A DNA stretch of 64,000 nt from an uncultured bacterium (GCA_903907905.1 CAIVPX010000052.1:62001-126000), one strand, 5' to 3'; positions 1 to 9,583 are shown, counted from the stretch's first letter. Notes: generated by a model not told the origin, from the letters alone. Numbers and translations: made by a program.

Positions 1-1893
1 CACCAGCGCAATCCCCCGACCACCTCGTACGCCTCGCCGGGTGGCCACGGGCCGCCCCCATCCGCTGACACGCGCAGCCTCTTCGAGCACCCGCAACACA
101 CCTGGCTCGCGCTGCAGATGTCGCCGCCGGTACTGGTAGGGATCCTCACCGGCGGCGTGTGCGCACTCATCAATGAAGCTCTCAAGGAAAAACGTGTTCG
201 TGCTGTAGCCCACCCCCCGCCAGAACCCCGCAGGCAGCGAACTGTCCACGCGCGTATGCGACACCTTGAACCCGGGAATGTCGTAGGCGCAACCGGCCAC
301 ACCGTCGATGACACCGCGATCGGGCAGGCGCGGCCAACGAATCCCCAGCGCTCGTTTCGCGTACTGATCAAGCACCGACACACCCGCTGCGCGGAAATCA
401 AGCGCGAGCAATTCGCCGCGCGCGCCCAGCGCCGCCTGGACACTGGCGGCCGCGGCGGGTCGAAAGCAGTCATGACGCAGATCCTGCTCTCGCGACCAAA
501 TCAACTGCACCGGGGTGCCCGCAGGCAGCGCGCGCGCGATTGCCACGGCCTGCTGCGCCACCTCCGGCTCGAGGCGCCGACCGAAACTGCCCCCCATGCT
601 CATCGAATGCAGACGAACCTGGTTGCGGGACAAACCGGCGGACTTTGCCACCACCTGCTGCACCAGGGTGGGCGCCTGAGTGCCGACCCAGACATCACAC
701 GCCTCCGCCCCGAGCCTGATGGTGCAATTGAGCGGCTCCATCGCGGCATGGGCCGCGACGCCCAAGCGGTACTGAGCCGAGACCTTCCGACGTGCCTGCC
801 CCAGCGCCTTCTCGGGCTCACCGCGCGCCTCGAACACTCGAGCATCCGGCGAATCGAGTGCCGCTGTGAGGGAATCGTGAATTGCGGCGGTGGACAGCGC
901 TGGCTCATCGCTCGACTGCCACTGCGCCAGGACCTTGTCGGCAATGCGCTCGGCTCGCCACCAAGATTTGGCAACCACCGCATAGAAATGTTCGCCGGCC
1001 ACTAGCGTCGCCAATGCCCGGGTACCGTCATCCGGCAACTCGGCCCGAATCAGTCTTGAACCCAAGGTGGGCGACTGGCGGATCGCCGCATAGAGCAGGC
1101 CCGGCAGCCTGACATCGATCCCGAATTGCAGCGACCCGTCAGTTCTGGACTTCGCGTCCACGCGAGGCATGTTTCGGCCAATGAGGCGAAACTGCTCGCG
1201 CGACTTGAGGGGCGCCCGAGTTGGCGTCCGACCTGCCGCATCGACGGCAAGTTCGCCGTACGGCAGGTATCGATTGGCGACCGGGTCCACCACCCGCCCC
1301 TGCAAAGTCCTCAGGCGGCCAACCGGCACATTCCAGCGATCCGCGGCTGCGGCCAGCAGCAAGGCACGAGCGCTTGCGCCCGCCTCTCGCGCTGCTATCC
1401 AGGTGTTGCGCAGCGACGTTGACCCGCCGGTAACCTGCGCGCCCACGAGCCGGAGCAGCCGCTCGAGGGTCCAGTAGGCCACCTCGCTCAGGGGCTCAGA
1501 TTGGGGCTTGAGCCCGAGCCCATCCAACACGATGAGCGGGTTGACATAGGCGGCGTGGAGCGGCGCCGGTATCGCCCGAACCCGCGATGGGTCGCAATCG
1601 AGCTCTTCCGCAACGAGCATGGGGATGGCAGTGAAAACGCCCTGCCCCATTTCGGCATGCGGAACCGCAACCGTCACCGCGCCGCTTCGGTCGATCGTGA
1701 CCCAGGCACCAAATGAGCCTGCGCCAGCTGGCACCGGCAAGCGAAAGCTGGAGGCGGTGTAGTGGCGCCATCCCAGCACACCGCCTCCGACCGCCAACCC
1801 GCCGCCGGCGAGCGCCGCCGAAATGAGGAAGAACCGTCGAGCCGGCGACCGAGCCGATCGCGACCCTCGCAGCAACGGCCCGGGCTCACTCAT
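1..1893 (-). CDS. Molybdopterin-binding oxidoreductase large subunit, isoquinoline 1-oxidoreductase beta type (3' end outside window)
   Basis: The reading frame is open from an ATG at 1893 to the window edge, about 631 codons without a stop, and continues outside. The N-terminus (SPARRFFLISAALAGG) is a twin-arginine export signal, so the enzyme should act in the periplasm. Family motifs are clear: MGGSFGRR around the cofactor site and GFWRGVGYSTNTFFLESF near the visible end. These place it with IorB-like xanthine-oxidase-family subunits, which bind Mo-cytosine-dinucleotide and oxidise N-heterocycles or aldehydes. Such subunits normally pair with a small 2Fe-2S protein; none is visible, so it may lie beyond the edge. 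The real substrate cannot be read from sequence. Confidence 0.85.
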   Translation of the reverse strand, partial: MSEPGPLLRGSRSARSPARRFFLISAALAGGGLAVGGGVLGWRHYTASSFRLPVPAGAGSFGAWVTIDRSGAVTVAVPHAEMGQGVFTAIPMLVAEELDCDPSRVRAIPAPLHAAYVNPLIVLDGLGLKPQSEPLSEVAYWTLERLLRLVGAQVTGGSTSLRNTWIAAREAGASARALLLAAAADRWNVPVGRLRTLQGRVVDPVANRYLPYGELAVDAAGRTPTRAPLKSREQFRLIGRNMPRVDAKSRTDGSLQFGIDVRLPGLLYAAIRQSPTLGSRLIRAELPDDGTRALATLVAGEHFYAVVAKSWWRAERIADKVLAQWQSSDEPALSTAAIHDSLTAALDSPDARVFEARGEPEKALGQARRKVSAQYRLGVAAHAAMEPLNCTIRLGAEACDVWVGTQAPTLVQQVVAKSAGLSRNQVRLHSMSMGGSFGRRLEPEVAQQAVAIARALPAGTPVQLIWSREQDLRHDCFRPAAAASVQAALGARGELLALDFRAAGVSVLDQYAKRALGIRWPRLPDRGVIDGVAGCAYDIPGFKVSHTRVDSSLPAGFWRGVGYSTNTFFLESFIDECAHAAGEDPYQYRRRHLQREPGVLRVLEEAARVSGWGRPVATRRGVRGGRGIALV

Positions 1894-2010
1894 CGGTCGC
1901 GAGGCCAGAGCGGGAGCAGCCGCCGAATGACGCACGAATTACCCCAGCGCCCAAGGCGCCCCCGTGCGCCGCGCTCCCCCGCCCGAAGCACAACCCAGCC
2001 AAGGAGGAAA

Positions 2011-2502
2011 TCAGGCAGCCGCCACCTGGGTTGCACGCCGCTTGGCGACCTCAAGCAAGCCACTACAGGCGTCCTCGATGTAGTCGAGCACCTGCTCGAA
2101 CCCCTGCTGGGCACCATGGTAGGGATCGGGCACCGTTGCGGTCTCGTGCTCGGTGGCGAAACGCATGAGCAGTTGCAACTTGTGGTGGAAGCGCTTGGGC
2201 GCCGTTTGCTGCAGGAGCGAGAGGTTGTCCCAGTCCATCGCCAGGATCATGTCGAACTCTTCGAAGTCGCGCTCGGACACCTTGCGCGCCCGAATGTCCG
2301 AGCCATCGTAGCCGCGCTTCTGAAGCGAGTGCTGCGCGCGCTTGTCAGCGGCCTCACCTTCATGAAAGGCGTGGGTTCCTGCTGAGTCGACGCGAACCAC
2401 ATCGTCGAGGCCGGCGGTCCGGACCATATGCCGGAAGACGCCCTCAGCCATTGGCGATCGGCAAATGTTGCCCATGCAGACGAAAAGAACTCGAGTGCTC
2501 AT
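2011..2502 (-). CDS. Low molecular weight protein-tyrosine phosphatase
   Basis: Cytoplasmic phosphatase of the LMW-PTP family, about 163 residues, the usual length. The P-loop CMGNICRS (Cys9 to Arg15, C-x5-R) lies at the N-terminus and the general-acid motif DPYH near the C-terminus, so both catalytic elements are present. The ATG at 2502 puts the P-loop at the normal distance from the start. In-frame upstream starts (ATG at 2532, TTG at 2538) would add a non-conserved extension and have no better ribosome site. It sits about 60 bases downstream of uvrB on the same strand and may be co-transcribed. No tyrosine kinase or capsule genes are nearby, so its target is unknown. Confidence 0.9.
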   Translation of the reverse strand: MSTRVLFVCMGNICRSPMAEGVFRHMVRTAGLDDVVRVDSAGTHAFHEGEAADKRAQHSLQKRGYDGSDIRARKVSERDFEEFDMILAMDWDNLSLLQQTAPKRFHHKLQLLMRFATEHETATVPDPYHGAQQGFEQVLDYIEDACSGLLEVAKRRATQVAAA

Positions 2503-2561
2503 GGCAAGGGAGGTAGGTTCTCTTTTGGCCATTTTCAATACCCGTAGAAAAATGAAAGCTG

Positions 2562-4649
2562 TCAGGCCGCCCGCTCAGCGACGAACGGCACCACGTTGCC
2601 GGACCCATCCGATCCGAACACCTGTTGTTTGAGCCGCGCGAGGCGGTCACGCACCTCGGCAGCTTTCTCGAATTCAAGATTGCGTGCGTGCTCGAGCATT
2701 CGCTTCTCAAGCGCCTTGATCTCGCGCGACACGGCCTTTTCACCCAGCGACGGATAGTTGTCAGACTCGCTCGCCACTCTGAGCGCAGCCCGATCGGACT
2801 GCGGGTCGTACACCCCGTCAATGAGTTCGCGCACCTGCTTGCTGATGCCGCGCGGCAGGATGCCGTTGGCGGCGTTGAATTCAATTTGCCGGCCACGCCG
2901 CCGCTCGGTCTCGGTAATGGCCCGCTGCATGGAGTCGGTGATCCGGTCGGCATAGAGGATGGCCGTGCCGCGCAGGTTACGTGCTGCCCGGCCAATGGTT
3001 TGAATGAGGCTGCGCTCGGACCGCAGAAACCCCTCCTTGTCGGCATCGAGGATGGCCACCAGCGACACCTCAGGGATATCGAGCCCCTCGCGAAGAAGGT
3101 TGATGCCAACAAGTACATCGAAGGTGCCCAGGCGCAGATCCCGAATGATCTCGACGCGCTCGACCGTATCGATGTCGGAGTGCAGGTAACGAACCTTGAC
3201 GCCGTGCTCGGCCAGATAGTCGGTAAGATCTTCGGACATCCGCTTGGTGAGCGTGGTGACCAGCACCCGGTCGCCCAGCTGCACGCGGGCGTGAATCTCA
3301 GAGAGAAGATCGTCCACCTGCGAGCGCGCCGGGCGAACGATGATCTGCGGATCGACGAGACCGGTGGGGCGGGCCACCTGCTCGACCACCTGACCCGAAT
3401 GCTTGCGCTCATAGTCGGCCGGCGTCGCCGATACAAACACGCACTGCCTGACCTTGCCCTCGAACTCCTCGAACTTGAGGGGTCGGTTGTCAAGCGCCGA
3501 TGGCAGCCGAAAGCCGTACTGCACCAGGGTGTCCTTGCGCGAACGATCGCCACGAAACATGCCGCTGAGCTGCCCTAGGGTGACATGGCTCTCATCGATG
3601 ATCATGAGTGCATCGGAAGGCAGGTAATCGACCAGCGTGGGGGGCGGATCACCCGGCAGGGCGCCCGACAGATGGCGCGTGTAGTTCTCGATGCCCTTGC
3701 AAAACCCCAGTTCCTGGAGCATTTCGAGATCGAAGCGGGTGCGCTGCTCGAGCCGCTGCGCCTCGAGGACCTTGCCCTGAGAATAGAAGAACTCCAGCCG
3801 CTCGGACAGCTCAAGCTTGATGGATTCGATGGCCCGAAGAATCGTGGCCCGAGGCGTGACGTAGTGGGATGAGGCATACACGACAAAGCGCGGCACCTTC
3901 TGACGGACGCGCCCGGTCAGCGGGTCGAAGAGCTGCAATGACTCGACTTCGTCGTCAAACAGCTCGATGCGTAGCGCCAACTCCGCGTGTTCGGCCGGGA
4001 AGATATCGATGGTGTCGCCGCGCACGCGGAAACAACCTCGCGCAAACTCGGTCTCGTTGCGGCGGTACTGCATGGCCACGAGGCGCTGCAGCAGTTCACG
4101 CTGCCCGATGCGGTCGCGCACGCGCAGCAGCAGACGCATGTCCCGATAGTCTTCGGGATTACCAATGCCGTAGATGCAAGATACCGTGCCCACGATGATC
4201 GTGTCCCGGCGCTCGATCAGGGACTTGGTCGCCGACAGCCTCATCTGCTCGATGTGATCATTGATGGACGAGTCTTTTTCAATGAACAGATCGCGCTGCG
4301 GAACGTAGGCTTCGGGTTGGTAGTAGTCGTAGTAGGAAACGAAATACTCGATGGCATTTTCAGGAAAGAACTCGCGCATTTCGGCATAAATTTGCGCGGC
4401 AAGTGTCTTGTTGGGGGCCAGCACCAGGGCCGGCCGCCCTAGACGTGCGATGACGTTCGCCATGGTGAAGGTCTTACCCGACCCGGTCACGCCGAGCAAG
4501 GTCTGAAAGCTCAAGCCGTCCTCAATGCCCTGGATCAGCGAGTCGATGGCCTGGGGTTGGTCGCCGGCCGGCGCAAAGGGCTGCGCCAGTCGGAACGGGC
4601 TTCCGGGAAAGCTGAGCAGCGAAGAATTGTCGAGCGCCAGGTCAACCAT
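2562..4649 (-). CDS. uvrB: Excinuclease ABC subunit B
   Basis: UvrB, 695 residues, the damage-verification helicase of nucleotide excision repair that works with UvrA and UvrC in the cytoplasm. Walker A is GVTGSGKT at residues 53-60. The tyrosine-rich beta-hairpin ([13 protein letters not shown], about 105-117) that clamps DNA is intact. Helicase motifs follow ([20 protein letters not shown] and the IGRAARN region). A UVR domain for UvrC contact ([20 protein letters not shown]) ends the protein. I looked for a LexA box (CTG-N10-CAG) upstream and saw no convincing one. It is divergent from tyrB across a 237-base spacer. Confidence 0.98.
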   Translation of the reverse strand: MVDLALDNSSLLSFPGSPFRLAQPFAPAGDQPQAIDSLIQGIEDGLSFQTLLGVTGSGKTFTMANVIARLGRPALVLAPNKTLAAQIYAEMREFFPENAIEYFVSYYDYYQPEAYVPQRDLFIEKDSSINDHIEQMRLSATKSLIERRDTIIVGTVSCIYGIGNPEDYRDMRLLLRVRDRIGQRELLQRLVAMQYRRNETEFARGCFRVRGDTIDIFPAEHAELALRIELFDDEVESLQLFDPLTGRVRQKVPRFVVYASSHYVTPRATILRAIESIKLELSERLEFFYSQGKVLEAQRLEQRTRFDLEMLQELGFCKGIENYTRHLSGALPGDPPPTLVDYLPSDALMIIDESHVTLGQLSGMFRGDRSRKDTLVQYGFRLPSALDNRPLKFEEFEGKVRQCVFVSATPADYERKHSGQVVEQVARPTGLVDPQIIVRPARSQVDDLLSEIHARVQLGDRVLVTTLTKRMSEDLTDYLAEHGVKVRYLHSDIDTVERVEIIRDLRLGTFDVLVGINLLREGLDIPEVSLVAILDADKEGFLRSERSLIQTIGRAARNLRGTAILYADRITDSMQRAITETERRRGRQIEFNAANGILPRGISKQVRELIDGVYDPQSDRAALRVASESDNYPSLGEKAVSREIKALEKRMLEHARNLEFEKAAEVRDRLARLKQQVFGSDGSGNVVPFVAERAA

Positions 4650-4812
4650 CGAGAGAGAAAACCCCTTTGCGTGCGTGCTAGAATTTCTGTGCGTTCAGAG
4701 GGTAAACGCTGCATTGCAGCAAGCGCCCTCTATTCGCGCGGCAATCGCGCCAAGAAGCCGCGACTGAACAAACCGAAATTATCGCTCGCCCCCCCCCAAA
4801 AAGCTAGAGTGC

Positions 4813-4829
4813 TGCACAATTCTTGTGCA
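4813..4829. promoter_or_regulatory. Perfect inverted repeat between uvrB and tyrB
   Basis: TGCACAA-TTC-TTGTGCA is a perfect 7-base inverted repeat with a 3-base spacer, in the divergent uvrB/tyrB intergenic region (4650-4886), about 58 bases before the tyrB start. The geometry suits a dimeric repressor operator; a short RNA hairpin is also possible. It lies much nearer tyrB than uvrB, so control of tyrB is the better guess. I cannot name the regulator. Nothing else clear is seen in this spacer except a homopolymer C run at about 4790-4797. Confidence 0.45.
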
Positions 4830-4886
4830 ATATCAACGGTTTCTTACACACGATTTTCAATCTTTTCAAGGACTTAGGCCCGCACC

Positions 4887-6095
4887 ATGACAGCGTCCCT
4901 GTTTGCTGCCGTCGAAATGGCGCCCCGTGACCCGATCCTCGGTCTCACCGAGGCCTTCAACGCCGATACGCGCGCCGGAAAAGTCAACCTTGGCGTGGGG
5001 GTTTATTGCGACGACGAGGGCAAGGTTCCCCTGCTCGAGGCCGTCCGTTTGGCCGAAAAGCAGCGCCTCGAGAAACAACCCGCCAGGGGCTATCTGCCCA
5101 TTGAGGGGTTCGGCGCCTATAACCAAGCGGTGCAAACCCTGCTGTTCGGCGCTCAGTCGGCCCTGGTTGCTGCGGGACGTGCCACGACCTTCGAGGCGCT
5201 CGGTGGAACCGGCGGCCTGAAGATTGGCGCTGATTTTCTCAAGCGTCTGTCACCAACGGCCGAGGTATGGATCAGCGATCCCAGCTGGGAAAATCACCGT
5301 GCGCTCTTCGAGGCCGCAGGGTTCAAGGTCAACAACTACCCCTACTACGACGCCGCCACCCGCGGCGTTGACTTCCCCGGCATGCTCGGCACGCTCCAGG
5401 CGCTGCCCGCGGGTTCCATCGTCGTGCTGCACGCCTGCTGCCACAATCCGACCGGCGTTGATCTGGCTGCCGAGCATTGGGCTCAGGTGGTCGCTGCCGT
5501 GCGCGAGCGAGACCTGGTCGCGTTCCTGGACATGGCCTATCAGGGATTCGGCGACGGCATCGAGGCCGATGCACTCGCGCTCAAGTTATTCGTCGAATCC
5601 GGGCTCAACTTCCTCGTCTCCAGTTCGTTTTCAAAGTCCTTCTCGCTGTACGGCGAGCGGGTTGGTGCCCTGACCATCGTCGCTACCGACCGGGATGAGT
5701 CGGCTCGTGTCACCAGTCAGGTGAAGCGAACGATCCGCACCAACTATTCCAGCCCACCAACGCACGGCGCCGCCGTCGTGGCCGCCGTACTCGCCACGCC
5801 TGAGCTTCGCCAGACCTGGGAGAACGAACTCGCGGGCATGCGGGATCGCATCCGTGCAATGCGTAAGGGGTTGGTCGAGCGACTCAAGGCGCACGGGGTC
5901 GAGCGTGATTTCAGCCATGTGGTTCGGCAGCGCGGCATGTTTTCGTATTCCGGGCTCACCCGCGAGCAGGTGGATGCCCTTCGGGATCAATACGGCGTTT
6001 ACGCGATCAGTACCGGGCGCATCTGCGTCGCTGCGCTCAACACCCGCAACCTCGATCGCGTTGCCCAGGCTATCGCCGCCGTACTCAAGGGCTGA
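4887..6095 (+). CDS. tyrB: Aromatic amino acid aminotransferase (class I, PLP)
   Basis: PLP-dependent transaminase of 402 residues, very like TyrB/AspC along its whole length. It moves the amino group between tyrosine, phenylalanine or aspartate and 2-oxoglutarate in the cytoplasm. The PLP lysine is Lys250 in SSSFSKSFSLYGERVG. The cofactor-contact stretch HACCHNPTGVD, the Asp/Tyr pair in FLDMAYQGFGDG and the C-terminal substrate-binding Arg region (STGRICVAALN) are all present. TyrB is preferred to AspC because of the close match to TyrB around the PLP lysine and in the RGMFSYSGL segment, but some such enzymes do both jobs. Followed by a hairpin at 6125-6152. Confidence 0.93.
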   Translation: MTASLFAAVEMAPRDPILGLTEAFNADTRAGKVNLGVGVYCDDEGKVPLLEAVRLAEKQRLEKQPARGYLPIEGFGAYNQAVQTLLFGAQSALVAAGRATTFEALGGTGGLKIGADFLKRLSPTAEVWISDPSWENHRALFEAAGFKVNNYPYYDAATRGVDFPGMLGTLQALPAGSIVVLHACCHNPTGVDLAAEHWAQVVAAVRERDLVAFLDMAYQGFGDGIEADALALKLFVESGLNFLVSSSFSKSFSLYGERVGALTIVATDRDESARVTSQVKRTIRTNYSSPPTHGAAVVAAVLATPELRQTWENELAGMRDRIRAMRKGLVERLKAHGVERDFSHVVRQRGMFSYSGLTREQVDALRDQYGVYAISTGRICVAALNTRNLDRVAQAIAAVLKG

Positions 6096-6124
6096 CGCCC
6101 CAGGAAGGGTAACCGTAGCGGTCA

Positions 6125-6152
6125 ACTCAGCCTGGGCCCCGCCGGGCTGAGT
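6125..6152 (+). terminator. Hairpin downstream of tyrB, possible terminator without a T run
   Basis: ACTCAGCCTGG and CCGGGCTGAGT form an 11-base stem (one G-U) with a 6-base GCCCCG loop, 30 bases after the tyrB stop. No T tract follows (GTGAGAGAG), so this is not a textbook intrinsic terminator. It may instead protect the transcript end. The rest of 6096-6403, between converging tyrB and the next gene, shows no gene. Confidence 0.45.
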
Positions 6153-6403
6153 GAGAGAGATTGGCTGCGACGCGCCGCTTTCATCACACAAACCCGCACG
6201 CTCAATCCGCCTTTGTACTTCATGTGCTTTTTCAATATATCGCGCTAAAACACTGATTTGCAAACTCTTATTTAGAGGTATTCGTTCCGCAAAGCCCTCG
6301 CAGCCGGTCAGCCCCTTCGAAGCTGGCTCGGATGGGAGACCGCCTTGCATCAGCGCCGTTGGCGCCCGCACCTCCCGCAAGCGACTGCTTGACATCGCAA
6401 GGG

Positions 6404-7408
6404 TCAGTCAAGCTTGAGTTTTGACGACTCGATGATTGCCTGCCAACGCTCCAGGTCAGCCCGTCGGAAGCGGCCAAAGTCGGCCAATTGTTCCTGCGCT
6501 ACGACAATTCCAAGGCCGCTCATCCGCTCCCGATAGTCCGGCGCGGACAAGGCACTGCCGAAAGCTTGCGCAAGGCGACTCAGCAGGCCCGCCGGCGTCC
6601 CCTTGGGCGCCGAGATGCCAAACCAGGCGCCCAGTACCAGATCCACCCCCTGCTCCTGAAATGTCGGGATCTCCGCAGCGATGGGCAGACGCGCCTGCGT
6701 CGTGAACCCGAGGATGTCGAGCAAGCGATCGCGATGCCTGGGCACCGCCTGCGAGACGCCGTCAAAGAAGACATCGATCCGCTTGCCAAGCAGATCCGTG
6801 TGAATTTCGCTCGTGCCCTTGTACGGTACCGCCAGCATGCGGATGCCGGTCACGCTCTGAAACCGCAGCGCCGCCAGGTGGGCCGCCGACCCGGGTCCCA
6901 GGGTGGCGTAGGTAATTTGCCCCGGATTGAGGCGCGCGTGCTCGACGAGTTCAGGGAGGCTACGCGCCGGGAGTTCCTTGCGAACCAGGAGGGCCAGGGG
7001 AATGATCCCCAGAAGCGCCACTGGCTCCCATTCGTCATGCCGATACGCCACCTTGCGAAGCGCCGTATTGAGCAGCAGGGTCTGGGTGTCGATGATCAGC
7101 GTGTGCCCGTCAGGCCGTCCGTTCTCGAACTCCTGCGCCGCGATGGCACCGGCAGCGCCGGGTTTATGCTCGATGACGAAGGGCACACCGATGGACGCCG
7201 CCAGCCTGTCCAGCAGGGGCCGCACGATGTTGTCGGCGCCACCGCCAGGGCCGAACTGGTTGATGATCCTGACGGGGCGAGGCCCGAAGTCGGCCGTCTG
7301 AGCCGCCGCGGGTGAAGGTGAAAGTGTCAGAGAAAGAAGGGCTGCGCACAGCGCGACCCATCGCCTGCGGGCGAAGCCGCCGACTTGATGCTCGATTCGA
7401 AGACTCAT
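6404..7408 (-). CDS. Bug-family (TctC-like) periplasmic solute receptor
   Basis: 334-residue tripartite-tricarboxylate-transporter receptor. A signal peptide (hydrophobic stretch about 18-33, ending SPSPAAAQ) is followed by the family start PRPVRIINQFGPGGGADNIV, the KPGAAGAIAA ligand loop, and the VPYKGTSEIHTDLLG strand. These receptors bind small carboxylates or other metabolites in the periplasm. Its start codon overlaps the stop of the acyl-CoA ligase gene (ATGA), so the two are translationally coupled. That suggests the receptor binds the acid the ligase activates. No TctA/TctB membrane genes occur in the window. Confidence 0.93.
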   Translation of the reverse strand: MSLRIEHQVGGFARRRWVALCAALLSLTLSPSPAAAQTADFGPRPVRIINQFGPGGGADNIVRPLLDRLAASIGVPFVIEHKPGAAGAIAAQEFENGRPDGHTLIIDTQTLLLNTALRKVAYRHDEWEPVALLGIIPLALLVRKELPARSLPELVEHARLNPGQITYATLGPGSAAHLAALRFQSVTGIRMLAVPYKGTSEIHTDLLGKRIDVFFDGVSQAVPRHRDRLLDILGFTTQARLPIAAEIPTFQEQGVDLVLGAWFGISAPKGTPAGLLSRLAQAFGSALSAPDYRERMSGLGIVVAQEQLADFGRFRRADLERWQAIIESSKLKLD

Positions 7409-8952
7409 TGCGATCGATCCTCCAGCCTTTGTCGAACTGCCTTGCGATCCACCTTTCCAGTGGACGCCACCGGAAAGGCCTCAACGAACACCACCCGCCG
7501 CGGGTGCGCATACGCTGCACCATGCGCGAGAAAGAATTCTCGAACCGACGCCTCATCCGGATGCGTACCGGGCTTGGCAATGACCATGGCGCCAGGCACC
7601 TCGCCCTTGATGGCATGCGCCATGGGCGCGACCACCACGCTCATGACATCCGGATGCTGTTGCAGGATTTTCTCCACGTCGCCGGGATAGACCTTTTCCC
7701 CGCCGACGTTGAACATGTCGTCGATTCGCCCTCGCACATAGTAGAGGCCGTCGGCGTCGCGTTCGAAGAGGTCGCCGGAGCGGTACCAGCCCCCCACGAA
7801 GCGTTGCGCGGTAAGTTCGGGCTGCTTCCAGTAGCCTTGAGCCAGCCACTCGGTATGCACCCAGAGTTCACCCGAACTACCCTCCTCACCCGAGTCCGGA
7901 TCAATCAGCTTGACCTCGACCCCCGGAAACGGACGCCCGCAACTGGCGAAGCCCTCGGTTCGCGGCTCGGCCTGCATGACGACACCCGCCTCGGTGCTGC
8001 CGTAGGTGTGGATGATCCGGACATCCAGCGCTTTGACGACTCGGGCAAGGATGTCTCCGCCCGAACTGGCCGAGCCCACGAAGAGTTGGCGCAGGCTTGA
8101 GAAGTCGAGCGAATCAAGGAGATCCTGCTCCTTGAGCATGGCGGCATAGGCAGGCGCCACACCCAGAAAATAGCTGACGCGATAGCGCGTGAGGTTTTGC
8201 AGTGCCTCCCGGGCATCGAAGCGGGGCTGGATGATGACCTGCCCACCGGTCTGCAAGGCGCTGCCAATGGACAATCGGCCATTGGCATGGAAGATCGGCA
8301 AAGCCACCAGCGTCCGGATCTCGCCGCCCGACATCGATCGAATGAGATTGCCGTAGAGGTAAAGCTTGAGCAGCACCGCGCGGTGCGAGGTCATCACCGC
8401 CTTGGGGGCCCCCGACGAGCCGGAGGTGAAGCAGAAGTCGGCGATATCGGTGGATGCCATATCGGGCGCGTCGAATCGGCTGGACGAAGCGCTGACCGAG
8501 GCCTCGTAAGGCAGCCAGCCGGCGCATCGAGCCGGCTCGAGCAACACCCGGTGCGCGACACCGGCCTGATCCACTGACGCGAGTGCGTGCGCGCAGACCT
8601 CAGGGTCGACCACCGCGAGGCTTGCCTCGACGTATCGAAGTGATCGAGTGAGGTCGGCCTCGCCGAGCTTGGTGTTCACCATCACCGGCACGCACCCGCA
8701 ACGGAGCGCGCCGTACACCACCTCGACGAACTCGGCGCGGTTCCCGACGATGACCGCGACCCGATCGCCCTTGCGCAGCCCGAGCGCGACGAAAAACGAT
8801 GCCACCCGATCGAGACGCTCGTCGAGTTCGCCGTAGCGGGTCACCCGCTCCCGACCGGCTGGAAAATCGATGATCGCGACGCGCTGGGGGTCGACCTCGG
8901 CCGTGGCACTGGCGATATAGCCCAGATTGAATCGCTTGCGATCGGGGAGCAT
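7405..8952 (-). CDS. AMP-forming acyl-CoA synthetase / ligase
   Basis: Class I adenylate-forming enzyme, about 515 residues from the ATG at 8952 (a GTG at 8991 would add 13). It activates a carboxylic acid with ATP and CoA. Signature motifs in order: phosphate loop TSGSSGAPKAVMTSH, YGSTEAG, the hinge region GWYRSGDL then RGRIDDMFNVGGEKVYP, and the C-terminal catalytic lysine in STGKVDRKAV. The FNVGGEKVYP hinge is typical of fatty or aromatic acid ligases rather than acetyl-CoA synthetase. Coupling to the Bug receptor just downstream links it to an imported acid. Substrate not readable. Confidence 0.9.
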   Translation of the reverse strand: MLPDRKRFNLGYIASATAEVDPQRVAIIDFPAGRERVTRYGELDERLDRVASFFVALGLRKGDRVAVIVGNRAEFVEVVYGALRCGCVPVMVNTKLGEADLTRSLRYVEASLAVVDPEVCAHALASVDQAGVAHRVLLEPARCAGWLPYEASVSASSSRFDAPDMASTDIADFCFTSGSSGAPKAVMTSHRAVLLKLYLYGNLIRSMSGGEIRTLVALPIFHANGRLSIGSALQTGGQVIIQPRFDAREALQNLTRYRVSYFLGVAPAYAAMLKEQDLLDSLDFSSLRQLFVGSASSGGDILARVVKALDVRIIHTYGSTEAGVVMQAEPRTEGFASCGRPFPGVEVKLIDPDSGEEGSSGELWVHTEWLAQGYWKQPELTAQRFVGGWYRSGDLFERDADGLYYVRGRIDDMFNVGGEKVYPGDVEKILQQHPDVMSVVVAPMAHAIKGEVPGAMVIAKPGTHPDEASVREFFLAHGAAYAHPRRVVFVEAFPVASTGKVDRKAVRQRLEDRSQ

Positions 8953-9316
8953 GCTTGGCTGCGCAAAGGGGGTTGGACGATGGTGCCCCACGGGTCCGGA
9001 CGGGTCAACGACGGGCCCGCACTGCCGGGTCCGATTTCGAGTGTCCGGCGGGCCCGATGCAGGCCAATCCCTCGGCAGGTCGGCTCGGCCCAGCGGATGG
9101 CAGCCAGACCCCTGGTCAAGCGTTCAGGCCCTGCCTCGCGCACCTTCACTCAAGCCCCGCGAGCCAAGGCCGGCCTGACCTCAACGCGCTCGCCGGACCA
9201 GAACGGCATCACGTCGCGGCACCCCATGCCGAGATTCGCCACCTCGCGGATCTTCGAACTTCAGCGCTGACGGACCGCGTCGCCGCCGCGCATACATGGC
9301 ACACTGAAAATCGCGC
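8953..9316. other. Intergenic stretch upstream of the acyl-CoA ligase
   Basis: No credible gene on either strand. It must carry the ligase promoter (minus strand), which I could not place. An 8-base inverted repeat, GGGCCCGC (9013-9020) with GCGGGCCC (9048-9055), is present, but repeats of this kind arise easily by chance at this GC content. Confidence 0.5.
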
Positions 9317-9322
9317 TATAAT
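9317..9322 (+). promoter_or_regulatory. -10 box of tRNA-Asn promoter
   Basis: TATAAT, a consensus -10 hexamer, lies 10 bases before the mature tRNA 5' end in locally AT-rich sequence (CTATAATTATTGG). No good -35 box is seen at the normal spacing. Confidence 0.6.
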
Positions 9323-9332
9323 TATTGGCTGA

Positions 9333-9408
9333 TCCCCGATAGCTCAGTCGGTAGAGCGCCGGACTGTTAATCCGTAGGTCCCTGGTTCGAGCCCAGGTCG
9401 GGGAGCCA
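9333..9408 (+). tRNA. tRNA-Asn (anticodon GTT)
   Basis: A 76-base cloverleaf with CCA encoded. The acceptor stem TCCCCGA pairs fully with TCGGGGA, with discriminator G. The D arm is AGCTCAGTCGGTAGAGC. The anticodon loop CTGTTAA has anticodon GTT (Asn). The T arm is CCTGGTTCGAGCCCAGG. It has its own -10 box upstream and an intrinsic terminator 7 bases downstream, so it is a stand-alone transcription unit. I saw no integrated element at its 3' end. Confidence 0.98.
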
Positions 9409-9414
9409 AAATAC

Positions 9415-9451
9415 AAAGCCAGATCAACGGATAAAGTTGAGCTGGCTTTTT
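9415..9451 (+). terminator. Intrinsic terminator of tRNA-Asn
   Basis: AAAGCCAGATCAAC pairs with GTTGAGCTGGCTTT (one A/G mismatch) around the loop GGATAAA, followed by a T-rich tail (TTTTTCCTTTT). This is a textbook rho-independent terminator just after the tRNA. Confidence 0.85.
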
Positions 9452-9583
9452 CCTTTTCTGACCCCAGCCGCTGGGCCGTGGCGGAAAAGAACTGAATCAA
9501 GTCAGCGTGCGGGCTCGTTGCCCGGCTCGATCGCCCTAAAACCGGCGGCCGGCCCGGATCCCGCTCGGGCCATCGGGCGCCCC

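Noticed and set aside
118-1005. Long plus-strand open frame (295 codons)
   Set aside because: It lies antisense to the molybdopterin oxidoreductase, whose frame has clear family motifs. Its own translation is Arg/His-rich with no recognisable motif.
4650-4886. Possible LexA/SOS box before uvrB
   Set aside because: Searched for CTGT-N8-ACAG on both strands; only half-sites were found.
9013-9055. 8-base GC inverted repeat in the ligase upstream region as an operator
   Set aside because: Pure G/C arms with a 27-base gap are expected by chance in this composition; kept only as a note.
9333-9451. Integration site at the tRNA-Asn 3' end
   Set aside because: tRNA genes are common attachment sites, but no integrase, no repeated tRNA end and no change of gene content were seen nearby.
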